A stretch of 16,184 nucleotides of DNA from Chloroflexota bacterium (GTDB lineage Bacteria; Chloroflexota; Ktedonobacteria; Ktedonobacterales; Ktedonobacteraceae), in contig VBJK01000243.1 of assembly GCA_005879655.1 (NCBI GenBank), forward strand, positions 1-16,184. Reading direction: 5' to 3'. The position numbers and the translations under genes were made by a program. Position 1 is the stretch's first letter. Each line of letters begins with the position of its first letter. Of the stretch, positions 6,454-13,691 are shown piece by piece. The notes beneath the pieces are model-generated. The model did not search any database. It had not been told where the DNA came from and saw only the letters and a list, made by a program, of their open reading frames with translations.

Positions 6454-7497
6454 TTAGAGACCGAAATTGACAACTAGGAGATCGAGCGCCATCTCAGGGA
6501 CAAGGCGGCTACGTTTGAGCGCTGCATCGGTGGCTAGCAGTTGACGATAGGTGTTTTCCAACTGAGCGACACTGAAATTACCAACTTGGCGTAAAGCCTT
6601 CTCCGCAATAAAAGGGGCTATCCCTAGCGTGGACGCAATCTGTGCTCCACGCTGGCCCTTTTGTGCTAGCTCTTTAACGAGCAGTAAAGAGCGAACCTGC
6701 GTAGTAATAGTGCTGATGAGTTTGAGCGGAGGCTCGCCATCGGCCAACAGATCGTGCAAGAGATGCAAGGCTTTTTTGCGATCGCGTTGTGCCAGAGCAT
6801 CGGTGAGATCGAAGATACGCGCCTCCTGCACCTGGGCCGACAATTGACGCACATCCGCGACGCGAATCGTCCCGCCAGGCCCCACATAGGTAGCCAGCTT
6901 ATCAATTTCATTAGCAAGCAAGCGCAAATTATTGCCAATGAAGTCCGCCAGGAGCGTCACGGCATCAGGCGCGACCTTGACATCCACACTCTTGGCGCGT
7001 TTCGTAATCCAATTGTTGAGAGCAGACCCTTTAGGGACAGTACTCTGTATAACCTTGCCGTGCTGTTGCGCCGCCTTCACCAGAAGATGCGACGTATCCA
7101 GCGCCTCATCTACCAGCAAGATTAACACCGTCGTCTCCGCCATCTCCGCCACATGTTCGGCCAGAGCTTTTTCAAAACCAGCGCGGGTGAGCGCCGTACT
7201 TTTGCTCCCTTTTTTGCCCCGTTTAGCTTTACTGCCAGCTGGTGTAGCCTCTTGTGCCGGAGTAGATGCAGCGCTAGCAGTAGTTTCACCCCGTTTCTTT
7301 TTGGGTAACTGATCAACAACGACGAGGCGTTGCTCGGAAAGAAAAGGAAGCGTATTGCTGGTCATGATGATGGTTTTCAGGTCTACAGTCGTCCCATCAT
7401 AGGTATCCTGGTTATAGCCAAAATCACCGCGTTGCCGCAACAGTTTTAGCTGCTCATGACTAGTGAATTCATCGTCGCCATGCAAAAGATAAAACAT
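6454..7497 (-). CDS. holA: DNA polymerase III delta subunit
   Basis: The 347-residue protein is the clamp-loader delta subunit, which opens the beta sliding clamp for loading at primed DNA. The N-terminus MFYLLHGDDEF and the following LPFLSEQRLVVVDQLPK (50-66) match the degenerate AAA+ first domain of HolA. NNWITKRAK near the middle and NEIDKLATYVG are typical of the second domain, and the C-terminal helical collar ends in LDLLVVNFGL. Residues about 66-103 are a Lys/Ala/Gly-rich low-complexity insert (KKKRGE...GSKAKRGKKGSK), probably a flexible basic linker. No strong Shine-Dalgarno precedes the ATG, but the start fits the conserved beginning. It lies 43 bp behind a small membrane-protein gene on the same strand, probably co-transcribed. 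It appears intact, unlike its neighbours. Confidence 0.9.
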   Translation of the reverse strand: MFYLLHGDDEFTSHEQLKLLRQRGDFGYNQDTYDGTTVDLKTIIMTSNTLPFLSEQRLVVVDQLPKKKRGETTASAASTPAQEATPAGSKAKRGKKGSKSTALTRAGFEKALAEHVAEMAETTVLILLVDEALDTSHLLVKAAQQHGKVIQSTVPKGSALNNWITKRAKSVDVKVAPDAVTLLADFIGNNLRLLANEIDKLATYVGPGGTIRVADVRQLSAQVQEARIFDLTDALAQRDRKKALHLLHDLLADGEPPLKLISTITTQVRSLLLVKELAQKGQRGAQIASTLGIAPFIAEKALRQVGNFSVAQLENTYRQLLATDAALKRSRLVPEMALDLLVVNFGL

Positions 7498-7540
7498 GAA
7501 AGTATCGTTCGTCTGCTTCTCTTAATATAGGAGACTATTC

Positions 7541-7879
7541 TTATTCGTGGGCGGTATGCCTACGGTAATCCTGGCTGTGTCTATTGGCAATCATCAGATC
7601 TGTGAGGATGCCAGCTGAGAGGCCCACAATAGAGCACAATAAGACAGAACCAAAGAAGACAGCCCCCCCATTCGCTCCGGCTAGGGGCTGATGAGTAATC
7701 AGAGTGTCAGCCCAGACAAGGATAATCAAGAAAGCCAGTAATACGCCAACAAGTGCGCCGCTGATGACTGCAAAATGATTTTTAACGGCACTGAGCCAGT
7801 AAGCAAGAAATAGTGAAATGGGCAATGCCAAGACCAGGCCCCAAAAATCACCAATAAAAATTGGATCACCGATGTTCAT
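7541..7879 (-). CDS. Small membrane protein with three predicted helices, unknown function
   Basis: The 112-residue product from ATG 7879 has hydrophobic segments at about 12-32, 36-57 and 72-97 and a polar, His/Arg-rich tail (RHSQDYRRHTAHE). I do not recognise a family. The frame is open to 7963, but ATG 7879 has AGGAGAG at a good distance and lies about 37 bases after the predicted transcription start, so the shorter form is chosen. It is the first gene of a probable two-gene unit with holA; a functional link is not evident, and the promoter may simply serve holA. Confidence 0.7.
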   Translation of the reverse strand: MNIGDPIFIGDFWGLVLALPISLFLAYWLSAVKNHFAVISGALVGVLLAFLIILVWADTLITHQPLAGANGGAVFFGSVLLCSIVGLSAGILTDLMIANRHSQDYRRHTAHE

Positions 7880-7922
7880 ATCTAAATCTCTCCTGGAGGA
7901 AATCGTAGTTGATACTTGCTCT

Positions 7923-7951
7923 ATTATACGGCGGGCTAGCCTCCGTGACAA
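7923..7951 (-). promoter_or_regulatory. Strong sigma-70-like promoter for the membrane protein-holA unit
   Basis: On the minus strand TTGTCA (7946-7951), a 17-bp spacer and a perfect TATAAT (7923-7928) lie 44 bp before ATG 7879. It is one of the best promoter matches in the window. Confidence 0.65.
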
Positions 7952-8096
7952 CAGGATACGCAATCCCTATGATGGCTGTGTCCGTAATTTGCTGGTTAGT
8001 GCAACATGCATCTTAGCAATACGTATATAAGGCAAAGACAGTGAAAAAATATTATGATGTTGGCCCGTGCGGCCTGAAAAAAGTGAGGCGAGAAAG

Positions 8097-8462
8097 ATGC
8101 ATGAAATGACGACTCTTGGATTGAATGAGCGTTTCGAGCGCGTGCTAGCATATGCCTTTTTCTGGGTATCAGGCATATTATTGTTCGTGTTCGAGAAAAA
8201 CCGTAATGTGCGTTGGCATGCGGCGCAATCCATAGTCACGTTCGGAAGCCTCTCGCTACTCATGTTCGGCGTTAGTATGTTAGAGAGAACGTTGGCATGG
8301 ATTCCCCTTCTTGGCGCGTTAACCACTCTTGGGCTGAACTTACTGTCCAACATCCTGTTCTGGGCGATAGTGATCCTGTGGGGTTGGTTGATGATTATGG
8401 CATGGCGCAGGCCAGATTACACCCTACCCTATGTTAGCAATTGGGTACGTTACTTCGTGTAG
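8097..8462 (+). CDS. DUF4870/Tic20-like small integral membrane protein
   Basis: The 121-residue protein has about four membrane helices (roughly 16-32, 44-62, 68-82 and 84-102). It carries the pattern of the DUF4870/Tic20-like family: LAYAFFWVSGILLFVFEKN (17-35), then VRWHAAQSI (38-46), and a last helix with WGWLMIMAWRRPDYTLPYV ending near the C-terminus. The role of bacterial members is not established. The frame is open to 8067, but GAGG at 8085-8088 places the start at ATG 8097; ATG 8106 is possible. The gene is divergent from the membrane protein-holA unit. A GC-rich hairpin repeat directly follows the stop codon. Confidence 0.75.
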   Translation: MHEMTTLGLNERFERVLAYAFFWVSGILLFVFEKNRNVRWHAAQSIVTFGSLSLLMFGVSMLERTLAWIPLLGALTTLGLNLLSNILFWAIVILWGWLMIMAWRRPDYTLPYVSNWVRYFV

Positions 8463-8530
8463 GGTGCAGGGGTAGCCGCCCCTACCGGAGCGCGAGGTGT
8501 CCTCGCTAAACCCCTTTTCCAAAATCCCCC
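8463..8530 (+). repeat. GC-rich degenerate repeat, copy C, with hairpin
   Basis: A short GGTAG/CTACC stem (8471-8486) follows the stop of the DUF4870-like gene. The segment 8496-8520 (GGTGTCC...AAACCCCTTTTCC) parallels 4369-4391 (GGTGTCC...AAA..CCCCTTTTC). It could act as a terminator as well as a dispersed repeat. Confidence 0.4.
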
Positions 8531-8561
8531 TCAAGAATGCAAAACCCCTGTCGCAGCAATC

Positions 8562-8590
8562 TTGACAGAGATGAGAGTTTACAATATAGT
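8562..8590 (+). promoter_or_regulatory. Distal promoter of the three-gene operon
   Basis: A perfect TTGACA (8562-8567), a 17-bp spacer and TATAGT (8585-8590) form a near-consensus promoter. It lies some 280 bp before the first start codon, implying a long leader. Confidence 0.55.
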
Positions 8591-8795
8591 ACTTTTGAGA
8601 TGTTGAGTGTTGTGCATATTCTATCATATCAACACGTTTTATGTTGTAGGTAGTTGCTCCAAGCGCAACTCTCAAGCAAGCTATCATCAACCTGTGTTTG
8701 CTCAGCGAAGAGCGTGTAACAGTCTCTTTATACACCGGCTGGTAGATAGCGCCATTAAGTATAGCTCGTATCGCTAGATTTGTAGGTTATCGTCA

Positions 8796-8824
8796 TTGTC
8801 AAGCTAGGAAAAGAGTGATACACT
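8796..8824 (+). promoter_or_regulatory. Proximal promoter of the three-gene operon
   Basis: TTGTCA (8796-8801), 17 bp, TACACT (8819-8824). Transcription would start near 8831, giving a leader of about 40 bases to GTG 8873. It also makes the TTG at 8834 an unlikely start. Confidence 0.45.
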
Positions 8825-8872
8825 GCCAGAAAGTTGGCTAAAGCGAGGCCTGGCGAAAGTGAAGGAGCAAAC

Positions 8873-10621
8873 GTGATTACTTGTAACCGTTGCGGGAGTA
8901 AGAATACTGCTAGTGCAGGACGTTGCCAGACGTGTGGTACTCCGCTCTCAAGTAACGTCGAAAATGAATACAGCCCACGTATGGGTGTTCAAGGGCAGCC
9001 AGAACTACCAGCGTGGTTAGAAACATTACGGGCAGGAGAACGAACTGTAACACCAGCAAAAAAACCTGCGAATTTTTCTGCCGCTGATCTTGTTGAAGAA
9101 GGAACATTACCTGGGTGGATGCGATCGGAACGCACTGGGACAGCAGATAGCGTAGCAGACAACCCGCAATCTGCGATGCGCTCTTCTTCTCTTCCTGGGC
9201 AAAACACAGATGAAGGAGCATTTCCGGCTAAAGGATTTGCAGCACAATCCTTGATTGACGAGCAGTCATTGCCGTCCTGGATACAAGAAAAAGGAAAAAA
9301 CAGCACTACGGGACCTGCAACAGGGGGAGGGATAGCTGGTTCTAGTCTGGTACAATCAGAAGCTGCACCAGATTGGTTAAAACAAATGCCGCAACCTACA
9401 AACCCTCGCGCTGGCTGGACACCACAACCACCCGTTCCTCCTGCGCGTCCAATGCAAGCTACACCCGTTCCTCCCCCTCCGGTAGCGCCAATGGTGCCAC
9501 CTGCGCAAGGGCTTTCTGCGCATGATCTGGTTGACCCGCAGTCGTTACCGGACTGGATGGCGCATCAAAATAACCAGCCAGTGGATCAGCCGGGCGCTGT
9601 CAGGCCCCCGACAAACCCTATGCAGAGCGGGGGAATGGGCCTCCCTGCCTCTTCCTTGCTCGAAACAGACTCGCTTCCTCAATGGTTGCGAGAGGCAGGG
9701 CAACCCTCTCTTAATCAGGGACAAGGGCGTGCACTACCGCCAACACAAGCAGCGCCTACACAAACGAATGCAACATGGCAAGCGAGCCAGGCAGTAGGAC
9801 CTGGCAGGTATACACCACAGCCTACGAATGCTATGGGGGAAGTTCCAAGGACTAGTGGCTCATTATCAGCTGCATCCTTTATTGATGAAAATGCGTTGCC
9901 TAACTGGTTGCGTACAGATCAGCAACCACAGGGACCGGCCAGTGTTGGTCGTTCAGGTATCCACAACTCGCCGTCGCGTACCGACAATGTACGGGTGCCC
10001 AGTCGTCCACGTGGTGAGATAAATGCTTCAGAGGGGAGCGAAGTGGCTGCAAATGTCTTCGCTTCAATGCTTGGCACAGCGCCAGCGTCGCCGAGTTTTA
10101 CTGGGGCACCTCCCACCAATCAGCCGAACATTGGCTTTAGCTCACCGCCTGCTATGCCACCGGGAATGGCTACCTCTCCTCAATATCCACCAATGATGGG
10201 AGAAGCAATGCCAGGAGGGCCTTTCAATCAAGCAGCGGATCGTGCCCAGCCCGCATCTGGCATGTTAGGTGTAGCTGGTCCTCCGCCACAGGCTCATCAG
10301 GGGACGTTAGGTGTAGCTGGTCCTCAAGCCATGAGAGGTAATCCAGGAGGATACGATCCAGGCTATCCAGCAGGAGGATACGATCCAGGCTATCCAGCAA
10401 GAGGATACGACCCAGGCTATCCAGCAGGAGGATACGACCCAGGCTATCCAGCAGGAGGATACCCTCCAATGAATAATGCCCCACAGATGGGGCCTACTCA
10501 GCAGAGACAGGCAAATCAGCCAAGATACACAACAGGTGCAACAGGTGGACAAAGAGCGGGAGTAAAACCTGCCAAGCGCGGCGGATTGTTTAATGCAATC
10601 CAGAAGCTCTTCTTCCGCTAA
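8873..10621 (+). CDS. Zinc-ribbon, proline-rich protein with six LPxW repeats
   Basis: The 582-residue protein begins with a zinc ribbon (CxxC at 4-7 and 18-21). A mostly disordered Pro/Gln/Ala/Gly-rich body carries six copies of a motif close to S-A-x-x-L-[IV]-[DE]-x-x-x-L-P-x-W-[LMI], at about 69-84, 123-138, 155-170, 215-230, 258-273 and 332-347; a partial LPAWLETL is at 45-52. Four GGYDPGYPA units follow (492-527), and a basic, hydrophobic tail ends KRGGLFNAIQKLFFR. No signal peptide or membrane helix is seen, so it is probably cytoplasmic. AAGGAG five bases before GTG 8873 decides the start over TTG 8834. It is the first gene of an operon, 21 bp before the ATPase gene. I know no function. 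The regular short motifs in a disordered chain suggest a scaffold that binds several copies of a partner, perhaps an operon product. Confidence 0.85.
   Translation: MITCNRCGSKNTASAGRCQTCGTPLSSNVENEYSPRMGVQGQPELPAWLETLRAGERTVTPAKKPANFSAADLVEEGTLPGWMRSERTGTADSVADNPQSAMRSSSLPGQNTDEGAFPAKGFAAQSLIDEQSLPSWIQEKGKNSTTGPATGGGIAGSSLVQSEAAPDWLKQMPQPTNPRAGWTPQPPVPPARPMQATPVPPPPVAPMVPPAQGLSAHDLVDPQSLPDWMAHQNNQPVDQPGAVRPPTNPMQSGGMGLPASSLLETDSLPQWLREAGQPSLNQGQGRALPPTQAAPTQTNATWQASQAVGPGRYTPQPTNAMGEVPRTSGSLSAASFIDENALPNWLRTDQQPQGPASVGRSGIHNSPSRTDNVRVPSRPRGEINASEGSEVAANVFASMLGTAPASPSFTGAPPTNQPNIGFSSPPAMPPGMATSPQYPPMMGEAMPGGPFNQAADRAQPASGMLGVAGPPPQAHQGTLGVAGPQAMRGNPGGYDPGYPAGGYDPGYPARGYDPGYPAGGYDPGYPAGGYPPMNNAPQMGPTQQRQANQPRYTTGATGGQRAGVKPAKRGGLFNAIQKLFFR
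10346..10453 (+). repeat. Four tandem 27-bp units coding GGYDPGYPA
   Basis: The unit GGAGGATACGATCCAGGCTA plus TCCAGCA is repeated four times with few changes (one unit begins with Arg), with a partial fifth at 10454-10462. Near-identity at the DNA level points to recent slippage, so copy number may vary between strains. A 20-bp duplication (TTAGGTGTAGCTGGTCCTC and neighbours) lies just upstream near 10264 and 10309. Confidence 0.85.
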
Positions 10622-10642
10622 TTGTAGAGGAGAATATCGGAG

Positions 10643-12529
10643 ATGAGTATATACCCCTATCCAGAGGGAGGACAAGGCAAGCTACAACAACAGAATCCAG
10701 CGGCGGCTAGCTCCCTTCTGGTTGCCGATTGTGGATCTGTTTTTACTAAGGTCTCATTATTTGGTCTTGTCGAGGGCCAGTATCGTTTAATGGCACGCGG
10801 CGAAGCGCCTACTACCATAGCTCCGCCGCAGGACGATATTACCACCGGTGTCATTCAGGCCATTAATGTGATTGAATTTATAACTGGACGCCGCTTCGTC
10901 GAGGATGGGCGTATCATCTCTCCTGAGCGAGCCAATGGCCATGGAGTTGACATGTTTATTGCGACGCTTAGCGCGGGTGGTCCACTGCGTCTCGTGGTGC
11001 TAGGTGCCGTAAGCAACTCTCTGCAAACATTGGCGGAGCAAGCGATCTTTGGTCTCTATGCCGAAATGGATACCATAGCCGCCCCCTCATACCAGGCAAC
11101 TCTCGCCAAAACCCCTGAGCAAGTAGTTGCGGGACAGCCTGCGACAGTTGGTAATAACGGAGTATGGAGCCAGGATCGTATTGCCCTGGAGTGGGAGCGC
11201 CAGATCAATCGCTTTCTCGAACTACAACCACATGCCGCCCTGATAGTAGGAATGGCAGAGCCTCCTACTGGCCCCCTTCCTCTCCAAGATGCGTGTCAGC
11301 TACTGGTGAAAGCTGCGCACGGGCTTAACGGACAAAATGGTGCGAGCATGGCCGCGCCGGGTACGTCTAACGAACAATGTTCCGTTTTATATGCAGGAGC
11401 ACCGCAATATGTGGAGGCGGTGCGTCGTATGATCAATGGGGCGATGGATGTGACACGTGTTGATCCATTAAGTCCACAATCGCTGAGTTCCATAGGTACG
11501 GCTCTTGGCACCATGCATGAACGTAACGTCATTAATCGCCTCCCCGGCTACGAACGCTTGCAGTCTTGGTCCGGCTCAACACCAATTGCCACCGCCACTT
11601 CATTGAGCAGTCTGGTACGTTTCCTTGCTCAGCACTATGCAATGAATGTAACAGCTATCGATGTGGGTGGTACAACGACGACAGTCATGTTAGCAGGGGA
11701 GCGCGGCGAGTTTATCCCGGTTGTGAACTCTGGCATCGGGGTGGGACCTGGTATGGCGGAGATTCTCCAGCAAGTTGGCTGGCAGCGTATTGCGCGCTGG
11801 TTGCCCTTTACCATTGCTGAAGATGAGATCCGGCAGTTTGTCCTTAACCATATGCTCCATCCTCATACTATACCAACGGATTCGCGTGGCTTGCAGATAA
11901 GCCAGGCTTTCGCACGTGAGGCAATCATCCTGACAGTCGATGCCATGAAAAAATATACGCCACAGTGGCCTGGTACCGATCTGGTGTTAGCAACTGGTGG
12001 TATTCTTGCACACAGCCCCAAGTATGGACAGGCTGCTATGATGCTGCTAGATGCCTTACAGCCGCGTGGCGTGACCTCGCTTGTGTTGGATCGCACGCAG
12101 TTGATTACGCAACTAGGTGCGGTAGCATCAGTCGCGCCGGTCCCTGCTGTACAGGTTAATGAAAACGATGCTGTGACACACCGCATTGGCACCTGTGTTA
12201 TTCCGTTTGGTGGGTTGCAACCAGGAAAACTGGCAGTGCGTGTGGGTATAGAATATAGCAATGGACGCCAGATGAATGTTGATGTCATGGCTGGCTCCAT
12301 TGAAGTTGTTCCGCTACGTGTCAATGAACAGGCTCTGCTCACATTGTTTCCAGCACCAACAGTCGATGTTGGACTCGGCCCAGGCGAAAGAGCGCGGGCG
12401 GCGGAAGAGATTGATGGTGGGCTAGTGGGGCTGATCATTGATGCTCGTGGCCGACCTCTCGTTTTACCTGCTAATGAGGCCGAGCGCCAAGCGCGCCTAC
12501 TCCAGTGGGCGCAAGCACTAGGTGCGTAA
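10643..12529 (+). CDS. GlmL/MutL-family ASKHA ATPase without glutamate mutase context
   Basis: The 628-residue protein has the actin/Hsp70-type ATPase motifs of the GlmL (MutL) family: phosphate-1 loop DCGSVFTK (29-36), phosphate-2 AIDVGGTTTTVML (338-350) and an adenosine-site VLATGGIL (448-455). A conserved LDRTQLITQLGAVA (482-495) follows. It is unrelated to the mismatch-repair MutL. In clostridia GlmL sits beside the B12-dependent glutamate mutase genes and is thought to help assemble or reactivate the enzyme. Here neither mutase subunit is present, and both neighbours are uncharacterised. AGAGGAG lies upstream of ATG 10643. The short gaps to both neighbours (21 and 23 bp) indicate one transcript. 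The family is well supported; the role here, perhaps an ATP-driven assembly or switch protein for the operon, is inference. Confidence 0.88.
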   Translation: MSIYPYPEGGQGKLQQQNPAAASSLLVADCGSVFTKVSLFGLVEGQYRLMARGEAPTTIAPPQDDITTGVIQAINVIEFITGRRFVEDGRIISPERANGHGVDMFIATLSAGGPLRLVVLGAVSNSLQTLAEQAIFGLYAEMDTIAAPSYQATLAKTPEQVVAGQPATVGNNGVWSQDRIALEWERQINRFLELQPHAALIVGMAEPPTGPLPLQDACQLLVKAAHGLNGQNGASMAAPGTSNEQCSVLYAGAPQYVEAVRRMINGAMDVTRVDPLSPQSLSSIGTALGTMHERNVINRLPGYERLQSWSGSTPIATATSLSSLVRFLAQHYAMNVTAIDVGGTTTTVMLAGERGEFIPVVNSGIGVGPGMAEILQQVGWQRIARWLPFTIAEDEIRQFVLNHMLHPHTIPTDSRGLQISQAFAREAIILTVDAMKKYTPQWPGTDLVLATGGILAHSPKYGQAAMMLLDALQPRGVTSLVLDRTQLITQLGAVASVAPVPAVQVNENDAVTHRIGTCVIPFGGLQPGKLAVRVGIEYSNGRQMNVDVMAGSIEVVPLRVNEQALLTLFPAPTVDVGLGPGERARAAEEIDGGLVGLIIDARGRPLVLPANEAERQARLLQWAQALGA

Positions 12530-12552
12530 TTCGGGGATGGGAGGTCCCTGTG

Positions 12553-13596
12553 ATGACCTATCCACTTGGTTTGCCTGTTATCCCACAGATGCTAGTGAGA
12601 AGAGAACGTTGGCTTGGTGGGTACAAGGTGCAATCCAGCCCCCTGGTCTATCCCGGCCAGGAGGTTCTTCCCGATCAGCCAGTTTTGCGTATTGAGTATG
12701 AAGGACAACGCGACCAGGGGCTTGCGTTTGAGCCGCAGCAGGCCGCATTTCTGTCTTCGTTGCCTTCTACTGGATCAGAGAGGTCTGATCTACCCCCCGC
12801 AGGCTCAGCCAGCAAGGTTGAGCGGCTTCCTGCTGGCTTGCGAGGGCGTGTTGTTGATATTACAGCGCGTGGCGGAGTAGTTATCGAGACGCAAGCTGCT
12901 ATTGTACAGGGCATGATTGGTGCGGGTCGGCAGGTCGCAGGGGTGATGGCGCTATGGCCTCATTATGCTAGTGCTCAGAGAGCGCAAACACAAAGTGCGC
13001 AAAGGCCACAGGTCATCCCTCCCGGTGCTATCCTGATAGTACCGGGGCCACTCGATTTCCATATGTTGAGTCAGGCTGTGCATTCTGGTGTTGTGGGGGT
13101 TGTCGCGAGTAGTATCTCTCTACATGATCTAGAAGGTTTTTTACGTACTGACTTAATTCAACTGATAAATAGTAAAGATAGTGAGCAGATACAAGCTCAG
13201 CTCACACCACTTACACTCCTCTTGACAGAGGGTTTAGGCACCTTTGCCATGCCTGCTCATGTCACTGATCTGCTTACTGGATATCAAGGCTCGATCGCTC
13301 TGCTCTCAGGAACAACAGCCGTCCGACAAGGACTTTTTCCTGAACTTGTTATTTCTCTACCAGTAAAAGAAGCCCAAAAAGAGCTACCTGCGCTTCATCC
13401 CGACGTGACACTCAGGCTCGGTGCTCGCGTGCGCGTTTCTGGTGGTGAGTGCGAGGGAGCAATTGGTGTCATTGATCATTTCTTTCTCTATCCACAAGTC
13501 TTTCCTTCAGGCATACGAGCGCGAGCGGTACGCCTCAAACTTGAGAACGGTACTGTGCTCATTGTGCCAACAACGCTTATTGAGCGTTGCGGGTAG
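12553..13596 (+). CDS. Uncharacterised protein with barrel-sandwich-like N-terminus and KOW-like C-terminus
   Basis: The 347-residue product starts at ATG 12553 behind GGGAGG (eight-base spacer); the upstream GTG at 12505 lies inside the ATPase gene. Residues about 24-48 (YKVQSSPLVYPGQEVLPDQPVLRIE) read like half of a barrel-sandwich hybrid such as lipoyl domains, without a lysine target. A Ser/Pro linker follows, then LRGRVVDITARGGVVIETQAAIVQG (96-120). A central alpha/beta part (155-270) contains GAILIVPG, SGVVGVVASS and LLLTEGLG. At 287-345 LRLGARVRVSGGECEGAIGVI and LENGTVLIVPTTLIE suggest a KOW/SH3-like barrel. There are no membrane helices. I do not recognise a named family; my recollection is that similar proteins neighbour GlmL-like ATPases in Chloroflexota, which supports a shared job. 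The function is unknown. Confidence 0.8.
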   Translation: MTYPLGLPVIPQMLVRRERWLGGYKVQSSPLVYPGQEVLPDQPVLRIEYEGQRDQGLAFEPQQAAFLSSLPSTGSERSDLPPAGSASKVERLPAGLRGRVVDITARGGVVIETQAAIVQGMIGAGRQVAGVMALWPHYASAQRAQTQSAQRPQVIPPGAILIVPGPLDFHMLSQAVHSGVVGVVASSISLHDLEGFLRTDLIQLINSKDSEQIQAQLTPLTLLLTEGLGTFAMPAHVTDLLTGYQGSIALLSGTTAVRQGLFPELVISLPVKEAQKELPALHPDVTLRLGARVRVSGGECEGAIGVIDHFFLYPQVFPSGIRARAVRLKLENGTVLIVPTTLIERCG

Positions 13597-13601
13597 TATA
13601 T

Positions 13602-13654
13602 TTATCCACATCTATCGAAAGTTATCCACATATTAAGAAAGAATTTGTGGATAA
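13602..13654. promoter_or_regulatory. Cluster of three perfect DnaA boxes with a 10-bp inverted repeat
   Basis: TTATCCACA occurs at 13602-13610 and 13622-13630 on the plus strand, exactly 20 bp apart, and at 13646-13654 on the minus strand. The last two sit in a perfect inverted repeat, GTTATCCACA (13621-13630) and TGTGGATAAC (13646-13655), with a 15-bp AT-rich centre. The region lies between converging genes, so the hairpin might also act as a terminator, though no good T tract follows. It may be a DnaA-titration or regulatory site; an origin is less likely because dnaA and dnaN are not nearby. Confidence 0.6.
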
Positions 13655-13691
13655 CTTATCATCTTTCTTGCGCTCGTCTATGACTGAGCAA

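Larger units (their letters stand above)
8463..8872. other. Spacer upstream of the three-gene operon
   Basis: This 410-bp gap holds a GC-rich repeat (8463-8530) and two candidate promoters (8562-8590 and 8796-8824). The stretch between them, about 8591-8795, contains a short AGTTGC/GCAACT stem near 8651-8668 and no credible open frame. No riboswitch consensus is recognised. Confidence 0.5.

Noticed and set aside
10643..12529. Mismatch-repair MutL
   Set aside because: The sequence has ASKHA-type phosphate loops and no GHKL ATPase motifs; the shared name is accidental.
13602..13654. Chromosomal replication origin
   Set aside because: The box cluster is suggestive, but dnaA, dnaN and gyrase genes are absent and the site is only about 95 bp long between converging genes, so I report a DnaA-binding cluster only.
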